53,223 nt of DNA. Source: Gammaproteobacteria bacterium (GTDB taxonomy: Bacteria > Pseudomonadota > Gammaproteobacteria > Steroidobacterales > UBA11654). The notes under the pieces were generated by a model that ran no database searches, was not told where the DNA came from, and saw only the letters and a program-made list of their open reading frames with translations. Positions 26,464-34,617 of this stretch are shown here, piece by piece (within the stretch, counting starts at the first letter, position 1; each line of letters begins with the position of its first letter). The stretch spans positions 1 through 53,223 of the forward strand of contig JAQWQE010000023.1 in the NCBI GenBank assembly GCA_029244925.1, written 5' to 3'. A program made the translations under genes and the position numbers.

Positions 26464-26985
26464 ATGCATTGTCCTTATTGTGGTAATCAAGAAACCAAAG
26501 TAGTTGACTCCAGGCTTGCTGGTGATGGTTATCAGATCAGGAGAAGGAGAGAATGCATTCAATGCAAAGATAGGTTTACCACTTTTGAATCAGCAGAATT
26601 TGTGCTTCCAAAGCTCGTGAAACGAGATCAGTCTAGAGAGCCTTTCAATGAAAGTAAATTGAGAAATGGAATCTTAATAGCCACAGAAAAAAGACCGCTC
26701 AGCATTGAGCTGATTGAAGAACTAATTTCGAGAGTTGTTCGTAAAGTTCAAAAAATGGGTGAGAGAGAGATCCAGTCTAGAATGTTGGGTGAAATAGTTA
26801 TGGAAGAATTAAAACAAGTCGATGAAGTCGCCTTTGTTAGGTATGCCTCTGTTTATAGAAGATTCCAAGATATTGAAGAGTTTGAAAAGGAAATTGAATC
26901 TTTGAGGGACAGTCCTACTTCTGAGGATAAAAAATCTCAAATATCCATCTTTCCAGAAGAGGAAAAAGACGATGGAAAAAAATGA
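26464..26985 (+). CDS. nrdR: Transcriptional repressor NrdR
   Basis: A 173-residue regulator of ribonucleotide reductase genes. The N-terminal zinc ribbon has CPYCG and CIQCKDRF pairs, followed by the ATP-cone domain (VKRDQSREPFNESKLRNGI and onward). NrdR binds NrdR boxes at nrd promoters when loaded with ATP/dATP. The C-terminal 20 residues (about 155-173) are a charged extension. No NrdR box search is possible here because no nrd gene is present. Its end overlaps ribD by 14 bases, so it leads the riboflavin operon. Confidence 0.96.
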   Translation: MHCPYCGNQETKVVDSRLAGDGYQIRRRRECIQCKDRFTTFESAEFVLPKLVKRDQSREPFNESKLRNGILIATEKRPLSIELIEELISRVVRKVQKMGEREIQSRMLGEIVMEELKQVDEVAFVRYASVYRRFQDIEEFEKEIESLRDSPTSEDKKSQISIFPEEEKDDGKK

Positions 26986-28048
26986 TATTAAGTATATGGA
27001 TATTTCCCTTGATCTAGCAATCAAAGGGATTAATACTTGCATGCCAAATCCCCGAGTGGGATGTGTAATAGTTAAGAATAATAAAATTATTGGTCAAGGG
27101 TGGCACAGTCAAACTGGTGATTCCCATGCAGAAATTATGGCTTTAAATGATGCGAGGGGCAACACTGATAACTCAACGGTCTATATAACATTAGAGCCCT
27201 GTACCCATACTGGTAATACCCCTCCTTGTGTCAATGCTTTAATTGAGGCTAGAGTAAAAAAAGTGATTTTTGCAATGAATGATCCAAATCCAAAAGTGTT
27301 TGGAAGAAGTAAAGAGATATTACAAGCCTCTGGAATTGAAGTTGAGGAGGGCATCTTAGAGAATAAATCAAAAGAGATTAATCTTGGTTTTATAAAGAGA
27401 ATGAGTAAAGGCTTGCCTTTTATTAGGACGAAGATTGCAGCCAGTTTAGATGGAAAAACAGCTTTAAGTAATGGAAAAAGCCAATGGATTACATCGGAGG
27501 AATCAAGAAAAGATGTTCAGAAATTCAGAGCTCGGAGTTGCGGTATTTTAACTTCCATATCCACTGTAATGGCTGACAATCCATCATTGAATGTAAGACT
27601 CGATGATTTTAATGACGTGAATCAACCGGCAAGAATTATTCTAGATTCAAATCTTAGAATAGTTGGCGAGGAGAATGTTTTAAAGTTACCTGGCAAAAAA
27701 TACATTTATACTTTAAAAAAAGATCATAATGATCCTCAAATTAGAAGCATTATTAGAACCACAAAAGAAGTTAATGGCAGAGTTGCTCTGCTTGATGTTA
27801 TGAAAGATCTTGGTTCTGATGAAATGAATGAGGTATTGATCGAAGCGGGATCAGTTCTAAATGGTGCACTTCTCAAAGAAAATCTAATAGATGAAATAGT
27901 CCTTTATCTAGCACCATGCTTCTTAGGCGATAAAGCTAAGGGGATGTTTGATTTACCTATTCTCAATGAGATGGCAGAAAAATATGATTTTAAAATCAAT
28001 GATGTCAGTCAGATTGGACCCGATATTAAAGTTATTCTGAGGAAATAG
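26972..28048 (+). CDS. ribD: Bifunctional riboflavin deaminase/reductase RibD
   Basis: A 358-residue two-domain enzyme for steps two and three of riboflavin synthesis: pyrimidine deaminase, then ribosyl reductase. The N-terminal domain has the zinc motif HAEIMAL and PCTHTGNTPPC. The C-terminal reductase starts near FIRTKIAASLDGKTAL and includes NPSLNVR. The length is normal. The start overlaps the end of nrdR by 14 bases and the stop lies 3 bases before ribE, so the genes are tightly coupled. Confidence 0.95.
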   Translation: MEKNDIKYMDISLDLAIKGINTCMPNPRVGCVIVKNNKIIGQGWHSQTGDSHAEIMALNDARGNTDNSTVYITLEPCTHTGNTPPCVNALIEARVKKVIFAMNDPNPKVFGRSKEILQASGIEVEEGILENKSKEINLGFIKRMSKGLPFIRTKIAASLDGKTALSNGKSQWITSEESRKDVQKFRARSCGILTSISTVMADNPSLNVRLDDFNDVNQPARIILDSNLRIVGEENVLKLPGKKYIYTLKKDHNDPQIRSIIRTTKEVNGRVALLDVMKDLGSDEMNEVLIEAGSVLNGALLKENLIDEIVLYLAPCFLGDKAKGMFDLPILNEMAEKYDFKINDVSQIGPDIKVILRK

Positions 28049-28051
28049 AGA

Positions 28052-28642
28052 ATGTTTAGTGGAATCATCGAAGGCAAAGCACAGCTAAAAGAATTAATCT
28101 CTAAGGATGACAGTTTTAGGATGGTTTTCTGCTCTGAAGACGTAACCTTCAACGACGTTTCTATTGGTGGCAGTATTGCTGTTAATGGTGTTTGTTTAAC
28201 CGCTGTTGAGCTGGATACCAATACCTTTATTGTTGATGTTTCAAAAGAAACCACAACGTGCAGTAATTTGGGATTATTAGAACAAAAATCCTGGGTTAAT
28301 ATTGAAAAGTCATTGGCTTTAGGAGAAACAATTAATGGCCATTTTGTATTTGGTCATGTTGATTATATGGCTGAAGTAAGTGAAGTGATTTCTGATGGGA
28401 ATTCCACTATTATGCGATTTAAGACTGAACACTCAGACTCTCATTTAATAGCTAAAAAAGGTTCAATAGCAATCAATGGAGTCAGTCTTACTGTGAATAA
28501 ATTAATAGATCATGGATTTGAGGTAACAATCATTCCTCACACAAAAGAAACAACTATAATGAGCGAATACAAACCAGGGACGATAGTTAATATATAATTT
28601 GATATGCTAGCCCGCTACGTTGAAAGAATACTTAATAAATAG
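28052..28642 (+). CDS. ribE: Riboflavin synthase alpha chain, interrupted by an in-frame stop near the C terminus
   Basis: Reading from ATG 28052 gives 181 residues ending at TAA 28595-28597. The next 14 codons, still in frame, read [14 protein letters not shown] and end at TAG 28640. In relatives the sequence runs VNLEFD/VNLEVDLLARYVER, so TAA replaces the Glu codon GAA by one base change. Without the stop the protein would be 196 residues. The two lumazine-binding repeats are intact (for example [29 protein letters not shown]). The lost C-terminal helix is the segment used for trimer contacts in known RibE structures. A sequencing error, a true mutation or readthrough are all possible. Confidence 0.85.
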
Positions 28643-28651
28643 TTAAACCAT

Positions 28652-29782
28652 ATGAGTGATAAAGATAAAATAGAGTTTGCATCGATTGAATCAATTATTG
28701 ATGATTTACGCTTGGGAAAGAAAGTCATCATTGTTGATGATGAAGATCGAGAAAACGAAGGCGATTTAATTATTGCTGCCGATAAAGTCAGGCCTGAAGA
28801 CATCAATTTTATGGCCAAGTATGGCAGAGGTTTGATATGCCTTACCCTCACTCAAAGCAGATGCAATATGCTTCGATTACCTCTAATGACTTCACAAAAT
28901 AATGGTTTTGAAGCAACCAACTTTACAGTTTCTATTGAAGCCTCAGAAGGAGTGACAACAGGAATCTCTGCTCATGATAGGGCTCGAACAGTTAAAGTTG
29001 CAACCGCACCAAATGCCCAACCAGAAGATCTGATTCAACCGGGCCATATTTTCCCTCTCATGGCTAAACCAGGGGGAGTATTAACTAGGGCAGGACACAC
29101 TGAAGCTGGTTGTGATTTAGCGAGACTTGCAGGGCTAACACCTGCATCGGTTATCGTAGAAATTCTAAATGAAGATGGCAGTATGGCAAGAAGATCAGAT
29201 TTGGTTGAATTTGGGAAAAAGCATGAAATAAATATAGGTACTATTGCAGATTTAATTCGGTATCGAATTTCCAATGAACAATCCATTGAAAGAATTCATG
29301 AAGAAAAAATTAATACAGAGTTTGGAGATTTTAATCTAATAACATTTCAAGATCACATCAATAGAGAAGTTCACTTTGCATTAACCAAAGGCAGTATTCA
29401 TCAAGATTCTATTCCACTAGTCAGAGTTCATGTTAGCAATACAATAAGAGACTCAATAGGAATAGATAATAATAATCTCGGTTGGCCTTTAAAATCTGCC
29501 ATGAAACAAATTTCACAATCTGATACAGCTGTTTTGGTTGTGTTGTGTTACCAAGAAATGCCAGAGTATTTAATGAATTCTGTTAAGAATCTATCGTCTA
29601 GAAAAGAAAATAAAACCGATAAGAACAACGCTTCGATTTTAAGAAATTATGGCACTGGTTCACAAATATTAAGGGAAATAGGCATTAAAAAAATGAGGGT
29701 TGTTAGTGAGCCAAAACAAATGCAAGCAATCTCTGGATTCGATCTTGAGATCATTGAATACATCGATAAGGAGGGTGTCTAG
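28652..29782 (+). CDS. ribBA: 3,4-dihydroxy-2-butanone 4-phosphate synthase with degenerate GTP cyclohydrolase II domain (RibBX)
   Basis: A 376-residue protein. The N-terminal half (about 1-210) is an intact Rib[29 protein letters not shown] and [13 protein letters not shown]. The C-terminal half follows the RibA fold ([33 protein letters not shown]) but lacks the zinc-binding Cys trio of VHSECLTGD...RCDCG and the EGRGIGL segment. It therefore can make the four-carbon unit but should not open GTP. Such hybrids, sometimes called RibBX, are known. A separate ribA would be required elsewhere. It starts 9 bases after the second stop in the ribE region. Confidence 0.9.
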   Translation: MSDKDKIEFASIESIIDDLRLGKKVIIVDDEDRENEGDLIIAADKVRPEDINFMAKYGRGLICLTLTQSRCNMLRLPLMTSQNNGFEATNFTVSIEASEGVTTGISAHDRARTVKVATAPNAQPEDLIQPGHIFPLMAKPGGVLTRAGHTEAGCDLARLAGLTPASVIVEILNEDGSMARRSDLVEFGKKHEINIGTIADLIRYRISNEQSIERIHEEKINTEFGDFNLITFQDHINREVHFALTKGSIHQDSIPLVRVHVSNTIRDSIGIDNNNLGWPLKSAMKQISQSDTAVLVVLCYQEMPEYLMNSVKNLSSRKENKTDKNNASILRNYGTGSQILREIGIKKMRVVSEPKQMQAISGFDLEIIEYIDKEGV

Positions 29783-29785
29783 GTT

Positions 29786-30226
29786 ATGAATTCTAATGCC
29801 AAAAGAATTTCCATCGTTGCATCCACATTCAATGAGTTTCTAGTAGATTCCATGATAGAGAGTTCAATCGAAACACTTAAAGAGCATGGTTACGATGAGG
29901 CCTCGATAGACATTAACAGAGTACCAGGTGCTTTTGAGATACCTTTAATGGCTAAAAAGATTGCTCTATCTGGAGATTATAAAGCGATTGTAGCATTGGG
30001 TGCAATTGTCAGAGGCGCAACACCTCATTTTGATTTTATTGCAGCTGAGACGACATCGGGATTAATGAAAGTTGGTTTAGATAATATGATCCCTATTGGT
30101 TTTGGAATACTTACCTGTGACACAATGGAGCAAGCGATAGAAAGGTCAGGAACGGGCGCTGGCAATAAAGGTCATGAGGCAGCTCTAGCTGCAGTTGAAA
30201 TGATTAAGGCAATGATTGAAAGTTAA
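29786..30226 (+). CDS. ribH: 6,7-dimethyl-8-ribityllumazine synthase
   Basis: A 146-residue lumazine synthase. It condenses the RibB and RibD products. Family motifs: FNEF near residue 15, RVPGAFEIPLMAK (residues 45-57) and ALGAIVRGATPHFDF with the catalytic His81, followed by GILTCDTMEQAIERSG. The start is preceded by AAGGAGGG inside the end of ribBA, a strong ribosome site. Length is normal. It completes the operon's set of lumazine and riboflavin enzymes. Confidence 0.96.
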   Translation: MNSNAKRISIVASTFNEFLVDSMIESSIETLKEHGYDEASIDINRVPGAFEIPLMAKKIALSGDYKAIVALGAIVRGATPHFDFIAAETTSGLMKVGLDNMIPIGFGILTCDTMEQAIERSGTGAGNKGHEAALAAVEMIKAMIES

Positions 30227-30228
30227 GC

Positions 30229-30266
30229 CTTTTTGATTGCCCTTATAAATAATTGAAATCAAAAAG
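30229..30266 (+). other. Inverted repeat at the ribF translation start
   Basis: CTTTTTGATT (30229-30238) and AATCAAAAAG (30257-30266) form a perfect 10-bp stem around an 18-base loop in the 42-base gap between ribH and ribF. The right arm ends 2 bases before the ribF ATG, and no Shine-Dalgarno is visible there. The hairpin could hide the start or stabilise the mRNA. It does not resemble the FMN riboswitch. Confidence 0.4.
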
Positions 30267-30268
30267 CC

Positions 30269-31204
30269 ATGAAACTCATTAGAAGACCTGAGAGAAAAGA
30301 TCCATTATTTAAAGATGGGTCGGTTATTACCATTGGTATATTCGATGGCATACATCTTGGACATCAAGCCTTGATTAATCAACTAATGAAAAAATCAGAG
30401 GAAATGAATCTTCCCTCAGTTTTTTTTACATTTGAACCAACTCCAAATGAATATTTTTCTAAGAAAAAACACAAACAAAGATTAACATCCTTAAGAGATA
30501 AATTTAACTTAGTAGGTCATTATGAGCTGGATTATTTTTATGCCCCACCTTTCGATCAAACTATGGAAATCCTATCTCCAGAAGATTTTATAAACAAACA
30601 TCTAATTGATTTATTTAATATCAAATATTTAATCATAGGTGATGATTTTAAATTTGCGAAGAATCGATCGGGCTCATCGATTGATTTAATCAAGTCTGGT
30701 AAGTGTAATGATTTTGAAGTAGAGCAGTTAAACAGCATAGTTAATGACAGTTCTAGAGTTTCAAGCAGTTTAGTTAGAGAGCATTTGATGAAAAACAATT
30801 TACCCCAGGTCTGCGAAATATTAGGCAGAAACTATGCCATAACCGGCCGAGTTACTTATGGTAAATCTCTGGGAAAAACAATTGGTTTTCCAACAGCAAA
30901 TATCAATCTTGCTCACTTAGATTCAGCGCTTAGAGGGGTTTTTTATGTCAAAGTGAAAATTGATGGTATGGAAAAAAAATACCCAGGAATAGCGAATATT
31001 GGGTTTAAACCAACCGTGGGAGGAGAAGAACTTTGTTTAGAAATTCATTTATTGGATTTTAATCAAGATATCTATTTGAAATATATCAATGTAGAATTTT
31101 TAGATTACTTAAGAAGTGAACAAAAATTCAATGGTCTTGAAGAGTTAACAAATCAACTCAAAATAGATACAGAAAAAGCCATAGCGTATTTTAGTGATAT
31201 TTAA
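30269..31204 (+). CDS. ribF: Bifunctional riboflavin kinase/FAD synthetase
   Basis: A 311-residue protein of usual RibF length. N-terminal nucleotidyltransferase motifs are FDGIHLGHQALI, FTFEPTP and DDFKFAKNRSGS; the C-terminal kinase starts near GRVTYGKSLGKTIGFPTAN and ends with EFLDYLRSEQKF. It makes FMN and then FAD from riboflavin. In many gammaproteobacteria ribF sits near ileS and lspA; here it is in the riboflavin operon between ribH and nusB. That gives all later FMN/FAD steps from one transcript. Confidence 0.95.
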   Translation: MKLIRRPERKDPLFKDGSVITIGIFDGIHLGHQALINQLMKKSEEMNLPSVFFTFEPTPNEYFSKKKHKQRLTSLRDKFNLVGHYELDYFYAPPFDQTMEILSPEDFINKHLIDLFNIKYLIIGDDFKFAKNRSGSSIDLIKSGKCNDFEVEQLNSIVNDSSRVSSSLVREHLMKNNLPQVCEILGRNYAITGRVTYGKSLGKTIGFPTANINLAHLDSALRGVFYVKVKIDGMEKKYPGIANIGFKPTVGGEELCLEIHLLDFNQDIYLKYINVEFLDYLRSEQKFNGLEELTNQLKIDTEKAIAYFSDI

Positions 31205-31226
31205 ATTTTAAGAGAGCATTATTAAA

Positions 31227-31670
31227 ATGACTCAAAGCGAAGAAAAAGAAAAAAGATTTTCTGGAAAAGGTAGAACCGGATCCAGGGAATTACTGGTGCA
31301 AGCTCTTTATCAATATCAGCTCAATGCCGATGATTTTAAATCCCTTTTAAAACAAGCAAAGATCTTGAAAGAATATAAGAGAATTGATAAAGAATATTTC
31401 CAATTTCTATTGGAAAACATTATGAAAAATACAAATCAATTAAGCGATTACTTGATTCCTTTTTTAGACCGTAAAATTAAACAGATTGATCCCATTGAGA
31501 TGGGTATTTTATGGATTGGGTCTTATGAAATCCTATATTGTGAGGACGTTCCAAAAACCGTTATTATGAATGAAGCCATAGAGCTTGCTAAAACTTTTGG
31601 TGCTGATGGCAGTTTTCAATACATCAATGCTATCTTGGATGCAGTCACTAAGGACAAAGTAAAATCTTAG
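31227..31670 (+). CDS. nusB: Transcription antitermination factor NusB
   Basis: A 147-residue helical protein with the NusB fold: GRTGSRELLVQALYQYQL at the N terminus and ILWIGSYEIL, VIMNEAIELAKTFGADGS and YINAILD in the second half. NusB with NusE binds boxA RNA in rRNA antitermination. The N-terminal Lys/Arg-rich extension (about 15 residues) is slightly longer than in E. coli. It lies 22 bases after ribF and 9 bases before thiL, as in the usual ribH-nusB-thiL cluster. Confidence 0.95.
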   Translation: MTQSEEKEKRFSGKGRTGSRELLVQALYQYQLNADDFKSLLKQAKILKEYKRIDKEYFQFLLENIMKNTNQLSDYLIPFLDRKIKQIDPIEMGILWIGSYEILYCEDVPKTVIMNEAIELAKTFGADGSFQYINAILDAVTKDKVKS

Positions 31671-31679
31671 TTTGAACCA

Positions 31680-32645
31680 ATGACTTCAGTTTCAGAAATA
31701 GAAATTATTGATGCATTAAAACTTAAAACTTTTGACAATCATTACCAAAACATCATTCAAGGCATAGGCGATGATGGTGCCATCACATCCATAAATCCTG
31801 ATTATCACCTGGTTACTACAACCGATGCAATTTCTGAAGGTGTGCATTACCCCAAAGGAATAGAAGCAAAAGCCATAGGACATCGTTGCTTAGCAGTTAA
31901 TTTAAGTGATATGGCTGCAATGGGAGCTAAGCCACTATGGGCAAGTTTAGTATTTAGTAGGCCTTCAATCGATCAAATGTGGTTGGAACAGTTCATTTCA
32001 GGCTTCTCAGAATTGGCTAATAAGCACCATGTTACACTTATTGGTGGCGATACAATCTCTGGTCCAGAGCTTTTTTCAGTAACCCTACAAGGCATTGTCC
32101 CTAAGAATAAATCCATTCGAAGAAGCACTGCTAAAAACGGTGATTTAGTATACGTTACAGGTTTTCTAGGCAATGCATCACAGGGTTTGAAGATTATTCA
32201 GGAAGATAAAAAGAATAGTTCATCGGAAAAACTCATTGAAGATTTTCTATACCCAAATCCAAGACTTAAAGAATCGAGTGTGATTAGTCGATTTGCTACT
32301 TCAATGATTGATATTTCAGATGGTTTTTATTCCGATCTTCAGAAAGTTATGAAAGCCAGTAATGTTGGTGCTGAGATCAAGATTTCAGATCTACCGATAT
32401 CTGAATCGTTACTGAAAAAGATGCCACGAGTGGATGCAGTCAATGCCGCACTCTTTGGAGGCGATGACTATGAATTATGCTTTACTATACCAAGAGAGTT
32501 TAAAAAAGATTTTCACGAAGACTATCAATTAACAAATAGCACATGCATTACTTGTGTTGGAGAAATAAAGCAAAAGAATCTCTTACTATTGGATGATAAC
32601 AATAAAGAATTTAAGTTATCTGGTCGAGCGTTTGAACATTTTTAA
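31680..32645 (+). CDS. thiL: Thiamine-monophosphate kinase
   Basis: A 321-residue ATP-dependent kinase that converts thiamine phosphate to the diphosphate cofactor. Motifs: GIGDDGAITS, TTDAISEGVHYP, NLSDMAAMGAKPLWA, GGDTISGPELFSVTLQG, and FGGDDYELCFTI. These are the metal and phosphate-binding parts of the PurM-like fold. Length is normal. It is between nusB and a methyltransferase gene. Confidence 0.96.
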   Translation: MTSVSEIEIIDALKLKTFDNHYQNIIQGIGDDGAITSINPDYHLVTTTDAISEGVHYPKGIEAKAIGHRCLAVNLSDMAAMGAKPLWASLVFSRPSIDQMWLEQFISGFSELANKHHVTLIGGDTISGPELFSVTLQGIVPKNKSIRRSTAKNGDLVYVTGFLGNASQGLKIIQEDKKNSSSEKLIEDFLYPNPRLKESSVISRFATSMIDISDGFYSDLQKVMKASNVGAEIKISDLPISESLLKKMPRVDAVNAALFGGDDYELCFTIPREFKKDFHEDYQLTNSTCITCVGEIKQKNLLLLDDNNKEFKLSGRAFEHF

Positions 32646-32671
32646 TTTTAACTAAGAAAAGAATTAAAACG

Positions 32672-33271
32672 ATGTTGGATTACACAAATAGGGCTGCGAG
32701 TTATGACAAAAGGTGGCAAAGCTATTGTCTAGCCTCTTTTTCTAGATCATTAAAGCTCATTCATTTAGAGAGAGATACAGAGTTATTGGATATAGCTTGC
32801 GGTACTGGTATTTTTTTAGAGAAAGTTGAGAGAGAACATCCATACGTTTCTTTAACTGGTATCGATTCCAATCAAGCCATGCTCAATGAAGCAGTAAAAA
32901 AAGTTTCACAGAAAGTTACTCTTAAGAAAGAAAGAGCCGATCGATTATCTTTTGATACTGAGAAATTTGATTGGGTAGTTCTATCCAACTGCATTGGACA
33001 TTTTGATGACCAAGAACAATGTTTAAAAGAAGCTTACCGAGTTTTAAAGAAATCTGGCAAAATAATTATTACTGATTGGACCCAGGATTACATCATGATG
33101 AGATTTGCCAACTTTTACACTAAAACTTTTGATTACAAGAACTATAACAGTTTGTATAGTCATGAGATTGAATCAATGATGACGCGTTTAAAATTCAATA
33201 TCCTAAAAACAGAAACCTTTAGGATTAATTGGTTTTGGTCAGCTTCAACAATAATGGGAGTAAAACCATAA
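32672..33271 (+). CDS. Class I SAM-dependent methyltransferase
   Basis: A 199-residue Rossmann-fold methyltransferase. Motif I is LLDIACGTGIFLEKVE (about residues 37-52), then GIDSNQAML, and a motif IV-like FDWVVLSNCIGHFDDQ with LKEAYRVLKKSGKIIITDW after it. Similar small UbiE-like enzymes act on many substrates, and nothing here selects one. The stop overlaps the start of the predicted pgpA by about 43 bases if the TTG start of pgpA is used, so the boundary between them is uncertain. Confidence 0.75.
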   Translation: MLDYTNRAASYDKRWQSYCLASFSRSLKLIHLERDTELLDIACGTGIFLEKVEREHPYVSLTGIDSNQAMLNEAVKKVSQKVTLKKERADRLSFDTEKFDWVVLSNCIGHFDDQEQCLKEAYRVLKKSGKIIITDWTQDYIMMRFANFYTKTFDYKNYNSLYSHEIESMMTRLKFNILKTETFRINWFWSASTIMGVKP

Positions 33272-33750
33272 AACTAACATTTAAACAGATTTTAACCAAT
33301 CCTTTTCTCTTTGTTTCAACTGGAGGTGGGATCGGTTTAGTTCCTTTCGCTCCTGGAACTTTTGGAAGCGGACTAGGACTTTGTTTGTATATATTTTTCT
33401 CTCATTTTGCTTTCCCTAATAAAAATGCCGTTATCATTTTTATAATAATGACACTTGCTAGTCTTCTTGTTGTTCATAAATCCATAGAAATAATGGGCAA
33501 TGAAGATCATAAAGAAATCGTTATAGATGAAATATTAGCCATGATGTTGGTTGCTCACTTTATTCCACCAGATCCAATCTGGGCAATTGGTGCATTTTGC
33601 GTATTTAGATTTTTCGATATAGCAAAGCCATACCCTATTAATTTAGTTGATAAAAATATGAAAAATTCAGTTGGTATTATATTGGATGACTTGATTGCAG
33701 CAGCGTACTCAATAATCTTAATAATATTGCTAAAGTATTTATTGATCTAG
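33229..33750 (+). CDS. pgpA: Phosphatidylglycerophosphatase A
   Basis: A membrane phosphatase of up to 173 residues that removes phosphate from phosphatidylglycerol phosphate. The PgpA signature appears as GGGIGLVPFAPGTFGSGLG at the N terminus, then DEILAMMLVAHFIPPDP, then FRFFDIAKPYPINLVDKNMKNSVGIILDD. The start is uncertain: TTG 33229 or TTG 33235 lies inside the methyltransferase gene, while an ATA at 33268 would avoid the overlap. The conserved core begins after all of them. It is the last gene of the nrdR-rib operon. Its end overlaps that of xseB by 12 bases. Confidence 0.85.
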   Translation: MVLVSFNNNGSKTIKLTFKQILTNPFLFVSTGGGIGLVPFAPGTFGSGLGLCLYIFFSHFAFPNKNAVIIFIIMTLASLLVVHKSIEIMGNEDHKEIVIDEILAMMLVAHFIPPDPIWAIGAFCVFRFFDIAKPYPINLVDKNMKNSVGIILDDLIAAAYSIILIILLKYLLI

Positions 33751-33972
33751 ACTCTGATTTGTATCCTTAAGTTCGTTATCCATGAGAATCTTTATCTTCA
33801 TTTCGGCTTCTTCTAATGTTTTCTGACATTGTCTGGATAATTTAATGCCTTCTTCAAATTTTTGTAAAGCTTGATCCAATTCCAACTCACCATTTTCAAG
33901 TTCCTCTAAGATATTTTCGAGTTTACTAAGACTTTGTTCAATGCTTTGGTTTTCTTTTTTTGTTTTTGTCAT
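33739..33972 (-). CDS. xseB: Exodeoxyribonuclease VII small subunit
   Basis: A 77-residue helical protein with the XseB pattern IEQSLSKLENILEELENGEL and LDQALQKFEEGIKLSRQCQ, the normal length. It is the small partner of XseA in single-strand DNA degradation. xseB usually leads an ispA-dxs operon; here it is alone on the minus strand and converges on pgpA. A TATAAT lies only 6 bases before the ATG, so a leaderless transcript is possible, but the -35 is poor. Confidence 0.92.
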   Translation of the reverse strand: MTKTKKENQSIEQSLSKLENILEELENGELELDQALQKFEEGIKLSRQCQKTLEEAEMKIKILMDNELKDTNQSLDQ

Positions 33973-34050
33973 ATTTTAATTATAAAAGAACACTGAATAA
34001 ATGAATACTCTAATTCTTTATATAATTAATTAAAAAACAATTGAAAAGAG

Positions 34051-34079
34051 TTGTTGCTAGCTCATGACTGATGTAAAAT
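34051..34079 (+). promoter_or_regulatory. Putative promoter of the rubrerythrin gene
   Basis: TTGTTG (34051-34056) and TAAAAT (34074-34079) are 17 bases apart. A 15-bp palindrome follows at once, and a strong AAGGAGG ribosome site (34109-34115) lies before the ATG. Confidence 0.5.
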
Positions 34080-34093
34080 TAGAATGATTCTAA
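34079..34093. promoter_or_regulatory. 7-1-7 palindrome resembling a PerR box
   Basis: TTAGAATGATTCTAA is a perfect palindrome around one central G. It differs from the PerR box consensus TTATAATNATTATAA at two symmetric positions. It sits directly after the -10 box, a place where a repressor would act. PerR boxes are best known in Firmicutes, so a Fur-family or other dimeric regulator is the cautious reading. Confidence 0.5.
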
Positions 34094-34120
34094 AATAAAT
34101 AAGGGTTTAAGGAGGGTGTA

Positions 34121-34540
34121 ATGAGCTTGAAAGGAAGTAAAACAGAAAACAATCTAAAGGATGCATTTGCAGGAGAATCTCAAGCAAATAGAAGGTATCT
34201 TTATTTTGCAGCAAAAGCTGATATAGAAGGCTACAACGATGTCGCAACAGTTTTTAGATCTACGGGTGAGGGAGAAACAGGACATGCCCATGGACATCTG
34301 GAATATCTAGAAGAGACAGGGGATCCTGCTACAGGACTGCCTATAGGAGCAACATCCGATAATCTTAAAGCTGCCATTGAAGGAGAGACACATGAGTACA
34401 CAGATATGTATCCTGGCATGGCTGCAACTGCTAGAGATGAAGGATTTGATGAAATAGCAGATTGGTTTGAGACACTAGCAAAAGCAGAAAGATCTCATGC
34501 TAATCGATTTCAGCAAGCCTTAGATAATCTTGACGGCTAG
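34121..34540 (+). CDS. Rubrerythrin-type ferritin-like protein (no rubredoxin domain)
   Basis: A 139-residue four-helix di-iron protein. Ligands in rubrerythrin positions are Glu19 (AFAGES), Glu52 and His55 (GETGHAH), Glu89 and Glu92 (GETHEY), Glu123 and His126 (KAERSH). The C-terminal rubredoxin domain with two CXXC motifs is absent, so electrons must come from another protein. Rubrerythrins reduce hydrogen peroxide. A strong AAGGAGG site and a palindrome at the promoter suggest high, regulated expression. An Fe-S oxidoreductase and DUF3501 gene follow, a neighbourhood seen in many proteobacteria. Confidence 0.88.
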   Translation: MSLKGSKTENNLKDAFAGESQANRRYLYFAAKADIEGYNDVATVFRSTGEGETGHAHGHLEYLEETGDPATGLPIGATSDNLKAAIEGETHEYTDMYPGMAATARDEGFDEIADWFETLAKAERSHANRFQQALDNLDG

Positions 34541-34579
34541 TAAAGTTTTTCTAAAAAGAACCAATAAAAAGGCAATAAG

Positions 34580-34608
34580 AAGGAGGGCTCAATCAGTCTT
34601 CCTTTTTT
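34580..34608 (+). terminator. Hairpin terminator/attenuator between rubrerythrin and the Fe-S oxidoreductase gene
   Basis: AAGGAGGGCT (34580-34589) pairs with AGTCTTCCTT (34595-34604) over a CAATC loop; two pairs are G-U. A run of T follows. The next ATG is only 9 bases downstream. It should end most rubrerythrin transcripts and let only a fraction run on into the next two genes. Confidence 0.75.
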
Positions 34609-34617
34609 CATAAAATT

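Noticed and set aside
26400-28060. FMN (RFN) riboswitch for the riboflavin operon
   Set aside because: The genes are packed from glyA through ribD without a leader, and none of the conserved RFN helices is seen at the ribD, ribBA, ribH or ribF starts.
32636-32671. A/T-only inverted repeat between thiL and the methyltransferase as a terminator
   Set aside because: Eight A/T pairs with a 14-base loop would be very unstable and no T tract follows.
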